Of a DNA stretch of 64,000 nt, positions 37,871-46,433 are shown one piece after another. The position numbers and the translations under genes were made by a program. The notes beneath the pieces were generated by a model. That model was not told the origin of the DNA and ran no database searches. It saw nothing but the letters and a program-made list of their open reading frames with translations. Source of the stretch: Persicitalea sp963803495 (lineage in GTDB: Bacteria; Bacteroidota; Bacteroidia; Cytophagales; Spirosomataceae); assembly GCA_963803495.1 (NCBI GenBank), contig CAWDMP010000002.1, positions 930,001 to 994,000 of the forward strand, read 5' to 3'. Position 1 is the stretch's first letter; each line of letters opens with the position of its first letter.

Positions 37871-38879
37871 ATGAAAAAACACTTAAAATTATTTACTCTG
37901 TTCTGGATGCTTGTTTTTCACACCTCCTTTGGACAAAATCAAACGAACGTACCAAAAGATAATGTTAGTATAGGTCTACTCCGAGTCTGAACTTACCCCC
38001 AAAGTGCCTATGAGTATGGTTCGGAATGTAAAGCAAGATAGAAACGGAAACATTTTGATTGCTGCATCATGGAGTGGTGTTTTTCGCTACGATGGAAAAT
38101 CGTTTACCAATCTCACATATAGTAAAATAGGTTCGCACAGATTCTGGGACGTACTGGAAGATCGACGCGGAAACCATTGGTTCGCTTCCACTTATTCCGG
38201 AGTTTATCATTACAATGGCAAATCCTTCCAACATTTCACAACCAGGGAGGGCCTCGCCAGTAATCAGGTTATGTCTATTTATGAAGATAAAGCTGGTAAT
38301 ATTTGGTTCGCCACAGGAGGTGGGGCAAGCCGTTACGATGGGAAATCTTTTCAAAATTTTACAACGAAAGACGGACTTCCCAATAATGATCTTACCACGA
38401 TCATGGAAGACAAGACCGGGAAATTGTGGTTTGGCACAAGGGGCGAACTTTGTTTTTATGATGGAAAAACATTTACCGTTTTAAAAAACAATGATGGCAA
38501 AGCGTTTAACAACGTTTTTTCAATAACCGAAGATAAAAAAGGGAATATTTGGTTCGGTGCCGATGGTCTTTGGCGCTATGACGGCAACACGTTTACAAAG
38601 GTGTCGCAGAGAGGGGCTTATGCTATAATCCAGGATAAAAAAGGAAACATCTGGACTACTGGTGGCGTAAATCCAGAGGTCTGGGCACTTTCACGTTATG
38701 ATGCAAAGTCCTTGTACAATGAAATACCCACTGTAACAGAAATCATGTCAGGACCACCTGCCTTTTTCGGACTTTTGGAAGCTAGCGATGGGAGTATTTG
38801 GTTTGGATCTGGAAATGGAGTGTATCGTTATGATGGAAAGACCTTTACGGACTTTAAAAGTAAAGAAGGTCAGAAATAA
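37871..38879 (+). CDS. Two-component-regulator-type beta-propeller protein, one frameshift
   Basis: About 335 residues. The ATG at 37871 gives a signal peptide (MKKHLKLFTLFWMLVFHTSFGQ). One base is gained or lost near 37978, after which ESELTPKVPMSMVRNV continues in the long frame. The rest is a chain of roughly seven reg_prop-like repeats with the consensus DKxGNIWFxTxxGVxRYDGKSFxxF, which fold into a beta propeller. In Bacteroidota such propellers are the sensor part of hybrid two-component systems, but here there is no kinase or DNA-binding part; the frame stops after the last repeat. Composition is more AT-rich than the flanks. The next gene is a membrane-linked regulator, so a signal-sensing partnership is possible. 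Confidence 0.8.
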
Positions 38880-38973
38880 TGGGTATAGCCGACAATTTTA
38901 AGATGGAATTATTCTTCATTCGATGGTTGCTGAGAGCAATCAGTCCTCCTGTAATTTTTGGTAAATTAGCTTA

Positions 38974-39855
38974 ATGGTAAAAACGGTAGCAGTCCTATTA
39001 TTCGCCTTATCTGGTTGGCTATTCATGCAGTTCGCTCCCGTCGCGAGTGAAACTGACAGCGAGCAGTTTGCCGAAAAAGTAAACCTTGCCCTGCGGCGTA
39101 CGGCGCACCATTTGCTGGCAGCAGGCGGCGACTCAACTTCCCGGATTTTGCCCGTGCAGCAAGCCGACGACCACACTTACCGCATCCAATTGGATCGGCC
39201 CATCGACTATGACCGTATCCCGTCCCTTTTGCAGGAATCGCTGAACGTTCAAGGAATTGAATCCGACTACAACGTGTCGGTTTTAAACTGTAACGATGGA
39301 CAAATCCAGTTGGGGTACAACGTCAAAGACCTTGCCGATAGCGGGATTGCCTGCGTGGGTCGGCAAGGGGAAGTGGGCTGTCGGGTGTTGCAAATTAGTT
39401 TTCCTGAAGCGGGAACGCCCGTCAGCAATGCGGATTTGGCAGGTTTGTTCAGCTTTCTATTGGCCGGCATCAGTGGATTTATCTGGTATCGCGCAGCCAA
39501 AACTCTGGATAAAACCATCCCAAAGGCAAATGATTTGGTCGATACACGCCAAACGATTCATCTGAGCCAGACCGCCTTCAATCACGCCGAGCAAAGCCTA
39601 TCCATTGCCGGAACGAGCCACGCCCTCACCTACCGAGAAAGCAAATTGCTCAATTTGTTTGTGACCCACCCCAACCAACTACTCGAACGCGAGCGAATCC
39701 TGAAACTGGTTTGGGAAGACGAGGGCATCATCGTGGGTCGTAGTCTCGACGTTTTCGTGTCACGGCTCCGCAAGCTCCTGAAAACCGACCCGAAGGTGCG
39801 CATCGTTTCGGTGCATGGCGTGGGGTATCGCTTGGAGGTGATGACTGCCGACTAA
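38974..39855 (+). CDS. Membrane-anchored winged-helix regulator
   Basis: 293 residues with an unusual order. An N-terminal hydrophobic segment (2-20) is followed by an extracytoplasmic domain (25-150) with cysteines at 106, 127 and 136. A membrane helix (about 155-173, LAGLFSFLLAGISGFIWYR) leads to a C-terminal OmpR-type winged helix (about 195-290: LTYRESKLLNLFVTHPNQLL, RSLDVFVSRLRKLLKTDPKV, IVSVHGVGYRLEV). DNA binding would occur from the membrane, like ToxR/CadC but with the domains in the opposite order. The periplasmic Cys residues could sense redox state. Its targets are unknown. It overlaps the converging gene 39852-41174 by four bases. Confidence 0.82.
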   Translation: MVKTVAVLLFALSGWLFMQFAPVASETDSEQFAEKVNLALRRTAHHLLAAGGDSTSRILPVQQADDHTYRIQLDRPIDYDRIPSLLQESLNVQGIESDYNVSVLNCNDGQIQLGYNVKDLADSGIACVGRQGEVGCRVLQISFPEAGTPVSNADLAGLFSFLLAGISGFIWYRAAKTLDKTIPKANDLVDTRQTIHLSQTAFNHAEQSLSIAGTSHALTYRESKLLNLFVTHPNQLLERERILKLVWEDEGIIVGRSLDVFVSRLRKLLKTDPKVRIVSVHGVGYRLEVMTAD

Positions 39856-41174
39856 AATTCCGCTCGCAAAACCACCTTCCCTTCCCCGTCGTACAGCCGC
39901 GCGTAGTCTACCAATCCCGTTCCTTCGAAACTGTATCCGACGCCGACGACTTTTCCCGCGTTGGATGAGAACTTCTTACGTAAGACAGGTAAATCATCGA
40001 GCAGTACCTCGACACGTTTGTCCTTTACTTCCAGACGTACCTCGGCCCAATCGTTGAAATCGACGCCAAATTTCGAAAGATCGGCTTTGCTGCCCTCGAT
40101 GTACTTGCCGGGAATCGCGGCGTCGAGGGTCGAAGTACAGCCGGGAATCGAGAGCGGGATGACGAAGAATCCACTTTCGCAAAGTACCACGATCTGCGTT
40201 TTCTGACAGGCTCCGCTCCCAAGTGAAAAAGTGTTTTTGACACGTGTTTCCAGCATAAAGTTGTCGGCGAAGAGCGCTTCGAAGTCATCGACATAATAGT
40301 AGAGCACGCTGGGCACTTCCGGCTGCACGGAAATGTTACGGCTTGCCAATTGCTCGGCCGAAAGGCCAAATGCCCCGTTGCGGGTACTTTCTTCGGGTTC
40401 AAAATAAACCGGGACGGGCGCACGCTCCACCATCGGCAGCCAGCCGTCGGTTTTGATGAGTAGCTTGTGTTGCTTCACTACCGTGCTGTCCACGGTGAGC
40501 TTGGCCCGGAAAAAGCCGGGGTAGTAGTAGATCGAGGTTGCCTCGCGTTGGTCTTTTTCGATGGCAAATCGCTTGCTGGTATCCCAGGTCTGCTGCACGA
40601 AGAGGCAGTCGGTTTTGGCCTGCGAGACGTCGAAGGTAAATATCACCGAATTGGGAATGCCCGTCGCGACCGGGCGGCTGCTGAACGCGTAGCTGGGCGG
40701 AGGCGGTAGCTCTCGGGTAGGGCTGGTACTCAGGGAGAACGCGATCAATAAGGATAATCCAAATCCCATTGCCAGGCCAATCGACCAGATGATACTTCTT
40801 GAGAAAGTACGCTGTGGGAGAGGTACTTTTTTCGTGGGTACTTCGGAGGCTGAGGTACTTTCGATCGAGTTCTTAAAGGCTGCTTTTTTTGGATCGATCG
40901 TTTGTTCCTGGGACAGCGCGAAGTCCCGGTAGCTGGGATAGCCCGCGAATTGCGCCAGCGCGTTCAGCGTGGCGGCTTGCGGGGTGCTGCTGTACCTGAC
41001 GCGTCCCCATAGCCGCTTCAGGGTACTGGTGCTCAGACTCACGCCCGTTTCGACTTGAATTTTCTCGCTCAGTACTTCAAAGTCAGCGTTGGTCCATCGT
41101 TCGCTTTCTCCCCAGCCGAGTTTCTTTTCAATCAAGGCACAGCAGTGGGTTAGTAACACTTTGTCGTTCTGCAT
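39852..41174 (-). CDS. HTH-like N-terminus plus membrane helix plus sugar-binding-like domain
   Basis: 440 residues. Residues 1-90 (WTNADFEVLSEKIQ, TGVSLSTSTLKRLWGRV, TLNALAQFAGYPSYRDF) resemble the predicted DNA-binding N-terminal domain seen in many Bacteroidota proteins. A single membrane helix spans about 127-149. The C-terminal part (after about 160) is all-beta and ends in a LamG/jelly-roll-like pattern (WAEVRLEVKDKRVEVLLDDLPV, GLVDYARLYDGEGKVVL). So the predicted cytoplasmic DNA-binding end and outside ligand-binding end are joined across the membrane. Its converging neighbour is the mirrored type of membrane regulator, so the pair may form one sensory unit. Confidence 0.68.
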   Translation of the reverse strand: MQNDKVLLTHCCALIEKKLGWGESERWTNADFEVLSEKIQVETGVSLSTSTLKRLWGRVRYSSTPQAATLNALAQFAGYPSYRDFALSQEQTIDPKKAAFKNSIESTSASEVPTKKVPLPQRTFSRSIIWSIGLAMGFGLSLLIAFSLSTSPTRELPPPPSYAFSSRPVATGIPNSVIFTFDVSQAKTDCLFVQQTWDTSKRFAIEKDQREATSIYYYPGFFRAKLTVDSTVVKQHKLLIKTDGWLPMVERAPVPVYFEPEESTRNGAFGLSAEQLASRNISVQPEVPSVLYYYVDDFEALFADNFMLETRVKNTFSLGSGACQKTQIVVLCESGFFVIPLSIPGCTSTLDAAIPGKYIEGSKADLSKFGVDFNDWAEVRLEVKDKRVEVLLDDLPVLRKKFSSNAGKVVGVGYSFEGTGLVDYARLYDGEGKVVLRAEF

Positions 41175-41346
41175 GATCCTACACTTTTATTCTTTTTGCC
41201 AAGATAACGAAGTGGTCGATGCAAAAGGCAATCGCCAAGGCTGTGAACACCTTTGAACCGAACTTGAATCGGAGATGAACGGGGCGATAGCGCTCGATTT
41301 CTCAGTTTTGCCGGAAGTATTTTTTGTCAGATAAAGCCAGCAAGCC

Positions 41347-42756
41347 ATGAAAAAAATCGTCGCAATCTTTACACTCTTCATAATTTTTGGTACTGCCTTT
41401 TCCCAAAAAAAGAAATCCAGTACTCCGCCGCTAACCATCGAGAGTTGGAGTTTTAAACCAGACAAGGTAGTGTTCTCTCAGGAAGACGGTACCCCGCAAA
41501 TGAAAATCTCGGCTGATGCCGGGGAAGTACTTGCCAAGGACTTTGATTTTAAGAGCGGTACGATCGAGTTCGACGTCAAGCCCGGCAATACGATGACTTT
41601 CTTCTTCCGCCACCAGGATGTTAAGGAAACCGAATGCTTCTACCTCAGAATGGCCCGAGCGGGCGATTCGCTGGCGACCGAGGGCGTGCAGTACGCGCCT
41701 TACCTCGACGGGGTGCTGATGTGGGATACCTACGTCGAGTACCAGTCGAATGCCACATTCGCCAGGGACAAGTGGAACCACATCAAGCTCGTGATATCGG
41801 ATGCCCAGATGCGGATGTTCATTAATAGTCCTGACCAACCTACGCTGGAAGTAGAAAATCTGGCGGGGAATACCAAACGTGGTACGTTCGGCTTCGGAGG
41901 TGATATGGTAGTTAAGAACCTGAGCTTGAAAGTCGACGAAACCGAAGGACTTTCGCCCCTACCGGGCGTTGACCCCACAGCCAACGACCCGCGTTATGTA
42001 CGACAGTGGGCGGTGAGCGACCCGGTAACGATTCCCGAGAAAGTGGATTTCAGCTACGACCTCTTGCCCGATCCCGAAACCAAATGGCGGGTAGTTGGGA
42101 CGGAGCGCCGGGGCTTGCTGAATCTGATCCGTACGTTCGGTAAGAATGAAACGCGAAGCATCGTCTGGCTTAAAATTAAAGTTGACTCAGAGAAAGAACA
42201 GCAGAAAGTACTAGAACTGGGTTTCGTCAACGATGTGTGGGTTTTTCTTAACGGCCAACTGGCTTATCTGGACAAGAATTTACAGGGTAGTCCCATTGAG
42301 AAAACGCCAAGTGGAAGACTTTCTATCGAGAATTCCTCGATCAAACTACCTCTGAAAGAAGGCGATAACGAACTGCTCATCGGCATCGCCAACGACGCCG
42401 CTTGGGGCTGGGGAGCCGTCGGTCGCTTTGAGAACACCAAAGATATCAAAGTACTCCCCGACCCTACCTTCGATTCGCGTTTGGTGGAAATAGCCGACCG
42501 ACTGCTTGGTACTTACGCCGGAACGTTCACAATTCCGACGGGCGAGCGCGTAAGGCTGACGAAGGAGAGCAGGGGACTGCGCCTGTACGGTGAAGGCTTT
42601 ATCGACACGATGATCTACCCGATGTCAGAAACTAGGTTTTTCTCCCGAGAACGCGATCTGGAATTTGAGTTTGTCGGGCGTGGCAATTCCAGCGTGGACA
42701 TGATAGCGGTGTACTACGATAGCAAGCAAATTATGGAGTTGAAGCGGGTTAGGTAG
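41347..42756 (+). CDS. Secreted LamG-like protein
   Basis: 469 residues with a signal peptide (MKKIVAIFTLFIIFGTAFSQ). Residues 30-195 form a concanavalin-like domain related to DUF1080/LamG (FKSGTIEFDVKPGNTMTFFFRHQD, DKWNHIKLVISDAQMRMFIN, TFGFGGDMVVKNLSLKV). Residues 210-370 look like a galactose-binding jelly roll (VFLNGQLAYLDKN, GDNELLIGIANDAAWGWGAVG). The last 85 residues form a small beta domain (GTYAGTFTIPTGERVRLTKE). No catalytic residues are evident, so it may bind carbohydrate. Its promoter region is shared with the diverging membrane-HTH gene (172 bp apart), which suggests that protein could regulate it. Confidence 0.75.
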   Translation: MKKIVAIFTLFIIFGTAFSQKKKSSTPPLTIESWSFKPDKVVFSQEDGTPQMKISADAGEVLAKDFDFKSGTIEFDVKPGNTMTFFFRHQDVKETECFYLRMARAGDSLATEGVQYAPYLDGVLMWDTYVEYQSNATFARDKWNHIKLVISDAQMRMFINSPDQPTLEVENLAGNTKRGTFGFGGDMVVKNLSLKVDETEGLSPLPGVDPTANDPRYVRQWAVSDPVTIPEKVDFSYDLLPDPETKWRVVGTERRGLLNLIRTFGKNETRSIVWLKIKVDSEKEQQKVLELGFVNDVWVFLNGQLAYLDKNLQGSPIEKTPSGRLSIENSSIKLPLKEGDNELLIGIANDAAWGWGAVGRFENTKDIKVLPDPTFDSRLVEIADRLLGTYAGTFTIPTGERVRLTKESRGLRLYGEGFIDTMIYPMSETRFFSRERDLEFEFVGRGNSSVDMIAVYYDSKQIMELKRVR

Positions 42757-42786
42757 ATATTCCAGATTTCTGTCAGAAGCCCGCCA

Positions 42787-43032
42787 CTAATCTAAATATT
42801 TGCCAATCTTGGAGGTTTTTATCACAGTAACAACAACTATATCACCCTGCTGATTGACAGTGTAACAGAGCAGAAGATGGGTTCCTGAGTACTGTAGTTT
42901 TTTGTAACGTAGCTTATCATCCGCCTCTTCGCTTATTTGGTCAGGATTAGTAATGCAATCCACGATTTGTTCAAAACTAACCTCTCTCTGCGCGGCTCTC
43001 AATCGGGCGTGGTTGGTTAGAATGATACGCAT
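42787..43032 (-). CDS. DUF4258 domain protein, probable toxin of a TA pair
   Basis: 81 residues: MRIILTNHARLRAAQREVSFEQIVDCITNPD, then LRYKKLQYSGTHLLLCYTVNQQGDIVVVTVI. The HARLRAAQR motif and the strand pattern fit DUF4258, related in fold to RelE-type toxins. It overlaps the upstream DUF2283 gene by 16 bp, the usual arrangement of this pair. Toxicity is inferred from family pairing and not visible in the sequence. Confidence 0.8.
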   Translation of the reverse strand: MRIILTNHARLRAAQREVSFEQIVDCITNPDQISEEADDKLRYKKLQYSGTHLLLCYTVNQQGDIVVVTVIKTSKIGKYLD

Positions 43033-43253
43033 TCTTCAACGGGAGTTTGCGAGAGCAAGATATTGTTGATCAAATCGTAGTGTTTGCTGGCATTGAGCAC
43101 TTCGATGCCGACCACACTTCCGTCTTCCGCCACATCTACCCAACAATCCTGCTCTCCTTCCAGGGTTTCGGCTACAGCTTTGCCGCTGAGCGATATATAG
43201 CAGGCGTTCGCCTCGTGGTCGTAAGTCACTTGCTCGAATAGTTTCGTGTTCAT
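43017..43253 (-). CDS. DUF2283 domain protein, probable antitoxin
   Basis: 78 residues: YDHEANACYISLSGKAVAETLEGEQDCWVDVAEDGSVVGIEVLNASKHYD. The YDxEAxxxYI and VxVDxxEDGxVVGIEVL pattern is typical of DUF2283. It is the first gene of a two-gene unit with the DUF4258 protein. Its promoter faces the dyad region of the permease at 43520, pointing away from it. Confidence 0.83.
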   Translation of the reverse strand: MNTKLFEQVTYDHEANACYISLSGKAVAETLEGEQDCWVDVAEDGSVVGIEVLNASKHYDLINNILLSQTPVEECVSF

Positions 43254-43338
43254 TTCTCTTCTTGATAAAATGGAAGGTTAGCAATTTAACACAAAAGTCT
43301 AAGATTGCTTCACCACCCATGCAAGTCGACCTTCCAAC

Positions 43339-43375
43339 TGTCCGATTTCGAACCAAAACTGTCCGAAATCGGACA
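43339..43375 (+). promoter_or_regulatory. Tandem 16-bp dyads upstream of permease at 43520
   Basis: Site 1 is 43339-43354 (TGTCC-N6-GAACC) and site 2 is 43360-43375 (TGTCC-N6-GGACA), centres 21 bp apart. Site 2 has complete arms CTGTCCGA/TCGGACAG. The second centre is 62.5 bp before the promoter-like GG. Confidence 0.75.
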
Positions 43376-43428
43376 GTTTTTTATTTTCAATTAAAGCTAA
43401 TAATTTGATTATAAGCATTTTAATTTCA

Positions 43429-43443
43429 GGGCACAGGTTTTGA
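43429..43443 (+). promoter_or_regulatory. Sigma-54-like -24/-12 element before permease at 43520
   Basis: GGGCACAGGTTTTGA: GGCAC at -24 and TTG at -12 in the standard spacing. This is the member of the set closest to the sigma-54 consensus, with only the final C of TTGC changed to A. Confidence 0.6.
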
Positions 43444-43519
43444 AAAGAAAACAGGGATAATGGCCACGAGAAAATAAACCCGTTCACCCTTCCACCGTCT
43501 ACCCTTTACCCAAAAAACC

Positions 43520-45925
43520 ATGCTCCGCAACTACCTCAAAATCGCCTACCGCAATCTCGTCCGCAACAAAGGCTACTCGTTCATCAATATCGGCGGCCTT
43601 GCCGTGGGCATGGCCGTGGCGATCATGATCGGCCTGTGGATGAACGACGAGCTGACGTTCAATCATTACCACAAAAACCACGACCGCATCGCGCAGGTTT
43701 ATCAGAGTCAGACTTTCAACGGCAAAATAGGCACCGATCCATCCATTCCCCGTCCGCTGGAAATGACCCTGCGCAACGACTACGGCGATAACTTCACGTA
43801 CCTCGTGATGAGTACCTGGCGGTTTCGGAGTATCCTGGCCTACGGCGAAAAGAAACTGGTGAAGCAGGGCAATTTCATGCAGGAACCCGCGCCCGAGATG
43901 CTGGGATTGGCAATGGTTTCGGGGCAAAGGGATGGCTTGAAAGACCCAAACTCCATTCTGCTGGCGGCTTCTACGGCTGAGGCACTTTTTGGGAATGAGG
44001 GGGCACTGGGCAAAATCGTTAAGTTTAACAATAAGTATAATTTCAAAGTAGCGGGCGTGTACGCCGACCTACCGCCCAACAATGAGTTCAGCGCCACCAC
44101 CTACATCGCGTCCTGGGCGCATTACGCGGCCAACACCGACTGGGTCAAAAATTCGGTGGATAACTGGGGTAATAATTCGTTTCAAATGTTTGCCCAAATT
44201 ACCGATAATACCACGATGGGGCAGGTATCAGCCAAGATCCGGGACGCGAAATTGAAAGCCGCGCCCAAAGATTTTATCCCATTCAAGCCGACGCTATTGC
44301 TGCACCCGATGAACGACTGGCACCTGCGCTCCAACTTCGAGAACGGCGTACAGACAGGCGGACGCATCGAGAACCTCTGGCTATTCGGTATCATCGGCGT
44401 GTTCGTCCTGCTGCTGGCCTGCATCAATTTCATGAACCTGAGTACCGCGCGTTCGGAGAAACGCGCCAAGGAAGTCGGAATCCGCAAGTCGGTTGGCTCG
44501 GTGCGGTCGCAACTCGTCAGCCAGTTTCTGAGCGAGTCGTTCATGGTCGTGGGGCTGGCGTTTGGGGTGGCCTTGCTCCTCGTGTTGATTTCGCTCCCGT
44601 CCTTCAACGAACTGGCTGACAAGAAGATAGAATTCCCCTGGACCAGCGGCTATTTCTGGGGCGTGTCATTATTATTTGTCGTGTTCACCGCGTTGCTTTC
44701 CGGTAGTTATCCCGCCCTCTATCTCTCTTCGTTCCAACCCGTCAAAGTATTGAAAGGTACCTTCAGGGTGGGCCGTTACGCCGCGCTGCCGCGCAAGGTA
44801 CTGGTGGTGCTGCAATTCACGGTTTCGGTAGCCTTAATTATTGGTACCATCACCGTATTCCGGCAGATTCAGCATTCCAAGAATCGTCCCATCGGCTACG
44901 ACCGAGAGGGTTTGGTCCAAATTCCGTTGACGCAATTCGATTTTAACGGAAAATACGATTTCCTGCGCCAGGAGTTCCTCAATTCGGGGGCTGTGACTGA
45001 AATGTCCTCGGCCAGTAGCCCGACTACCCAGGTCTATTCTAATACTTCGGGTTTTCTGTGGGAAGGGAAGCCCGAAGGTTTTCAGGAGAATTTGGCCTAT
45101 ACGGCGGTGTCACCCGAGTACGTCAAATCGCTGGGCTTGAAAATCATCGCCGGGCGCGACTTCTCACGCGAATTTGCCACGGATACCAACGCCGTGATTT
45201 TGAATAAAACCGCTGTGGAATACATGGGTTTGAAAGACCCCATCGGTACCATCCTCCGCGACGACGACGACAACGAAAACCCCAACCCGCCGCTGACCGT
45301 TATCGGCGTGATCGACGACATGATCATGACTTCGCCTTACGAACCCGTGAAACAGTCGATGTACGTATTTGACAAAGGCGGCATGGCCAGCTACTACAAC
45401 CTCCGGCTCAACCCCGACCAAAGCGCCACCCAGTCCATCGCCGCTATCGAAAATGTCTATAAGAAAAACTTCCCCGACCTGCCCTTCGAGTACCAGTTCG
45501 TGGATGAGGAGTACGCCAGCAAATTCGCCTCCGAAGAGCGCGTCGGTACCCTGGCGGGTGTGTTTACCGGACTGGCGATTCTGATCAGCTGCCTGGGCTT
45601 GTTTGGTCTGGCCTCCTACGTCGCCGAGCAGCGTACTAAGGAAATCGGCGTTCGCAAGGTACTGGGCGCGAGCGTCGCTAGTTTGTGGCGGCTGTTGTCC
45701 AAAGATTTCGTGCTGCTGGTACTCATCGCCCTGCTCATCGCCGCGCCGCTGGCCTGGTACTTCATGGACGGCTGGTTGCAAAAGTACGACTACCGCACCG
45801 AGTTGTCGTGGTGGATTTTCGCCGCGGCGGGCGCTGGGGCGTTGGCCATTACGCTGGCCACGGTGAGTTTTCAGGCGGTGAAGGCCGCGCTGATGAATCC
45901 GGTGAAGGCGCTACGGAGCGAGTGA
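43520..45925 (+). CDS. FtsX/MacB-type ABC permease
   Basis: 801 residues, MLRNYLKIAYRNLVRNKGYS to MNPVKALRSE. It belongs to a close subgroup with 46434, 53281, 56497 and 59395: they share the N-terminal INIGGLAVGMAVA, the central SFQPVKVLKGTFRVGRYA, and the last cytoplasmic stretch RTKEIGVRKVLGASVxSLWRLLSKDF. The periplasmic domains differ from each other, which points to ligand diversification on a constant membrane core. The first FtsX domain is NFMNLSTARSEKRAKEVGIRKSVGSVRS. It has its own dyads and promoter-like element. A Uma2 gene lies tail-to-tail, two bases from its stop. Confidence 0.91.
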   Translation: MLRNYLKIAYRNLVRNKGYSFINIGGLAVGMAVAIMIGLWMNDELTFNHYHKNHDRIAQVYQSQTFNGKIGTDPSIPRPLEMTLRNDYGDNFTYLVMSTWRFRSILAYGEKKLVKQGNFMQEPAPEMLGLAMVSGQRDGLKDPNSILLAASTAEALFGNEGALGKIVKFNNKYNFKVAGVYADLPPNNEFSATTYIASWAHYAANTDWVKNSVDNWGNNSFQMFAQITDNTTMGQVSAKIRDAKLKAAPKDFIPFKPTLLLHPMNDWHLRSNFENGVQTGGRIENLWLFGIIGVFVLLLACINFMNLSTARSEKRAKEVGIRKSVGSVRSQLVSQFLSESFMVVGLAFGVALLLVLISLPSFNELADKKIEFPWTSGYFWGVSLLFVVFTALLSGSYPALYLSSFQPVKVLKGTFRVGRYAALPRKVLVVLQFTVSVALIIGTITVFRQIQHSKNRPIGYDREGLVQIPLTQFDFNGKYDFLRQEFLNSGAVTEMSSASSPTTQVYSNTSGFLWEGKPEGFQENLAYTAVSPEYVKSLGLKIIAGRDFSREFATDTNAVILNKTAVEYMGLKDPIGTILRDDDDNENPNPPLTVIGVIDDMIMTSPYEPVKQSMYVFDKGGMASYYNLRLNPDQSATQSIAAIENVYKKNFPDLPFEYQFVDEEYASKFASEERVGTLAGVFTGLAILISCLGLFGLASYVAEQRTKEIGVRKVLGASVASLWRLLSKDFVLLVLIALLIAAPLAWYFMDGWLQKYDYRTELSWWIFAAAGAGALAITLATVSFQAVKAALMNPVKALRSE

Positions 45926-45927
45926 CA

Positions 45928-46395
45928 TTATTTGAATACGTAATTCAGGTCAAGCTCAAAGGCCGTAACGGGGTCTTTCAACGTTCCTTCGGCAAATATT
46001 TGCTTTGAGCCGTCGGGCAACAAAATGTATACATTTTGTAGAACGGGAATAATCAGCCAGACAGACTGTACGCCCGCCGGAAAATATTGTTTGTACGCCT
46101 TGTCGGTTAATTCAGTGAGTGCTTGCCGGGGTGATAAAATTTCAACGGCAATGATAGGGGGCTGGGTGTAAAAAATGACATCGTTGAGCCAGTCGACATC
46201 GAGGTTATTGAAGACAGAGACATCAGGCTTGCACTTACCCGTGGAAAGTTCGAGTTCCAACTCGGGCAAGATGTCGTACTGTTCCTCGTACCGATCGAGG
46301 GCCACGCTCAAGCGGTGTATCAGTTTGGAGTGGTTTACAGACATAATGTCCTCAGAATGATACTCTTCAATGAGGTCGTGATAAGCAGTTTCCAT
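45928..46395 (-). CDS. Uma2 family protein (second type)
   Basis: 155 residues from the ATG at 46395 (METAYHDLIEEYHSEDIMSVNHS); the longer frame adds ten codons with no family match. Uma2 strands are KPDVSVFNN and IAVEILSPRQA, with SVWLIIPVLQNVYIL near the end. It is a close paralogue of 58876-59355 in the same relative position, between two plus-strand permeases. Its start is only 38 bp from the ATG of the diverging permease at 46434. Role unknown. Confidence 0.83.
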   Translation of the reverse strand: METAYHDLIEEYHSEDIMSVNHSKLIHRLSVALDRYEEQYDILPELELELSTGKCKPDVSVFNNLDVDWLNDVIFYTQPPIIAVEILSPRQALTELTDKAYKQYFPAGVQSVWLIIPVLQNVYILLPDGSKQIFAEGTLKDPVTAFELDLNYVFK

Positions 46396-46412
46396 ATCGT
46401 ATCCTTTTTTTC

Positions 46413-46420
46413 CAAATATA
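46413..46420 (-). promoter_or_regulatory. -7 box for the Uma2 gene, 14 bp from a permease start
   Basis: On the minus strand this reads TATATTTG (TAnnTTTG), 18 bp before the Uma2 ATG. Its -33 region would fall within the first codons of the permease at 46434. Confidence 0.5.
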
Positions 46421-46433
46421 GCCAAAAATAGCT

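Noticed and set aside
43339..43375. The dyads taken as CRISPR-like or transposon-end repeats
   Set aside because: Only two units per site, always at a set distance from a promoter-like element and a gene start; no spacers of even length and no cas genes or transposases.
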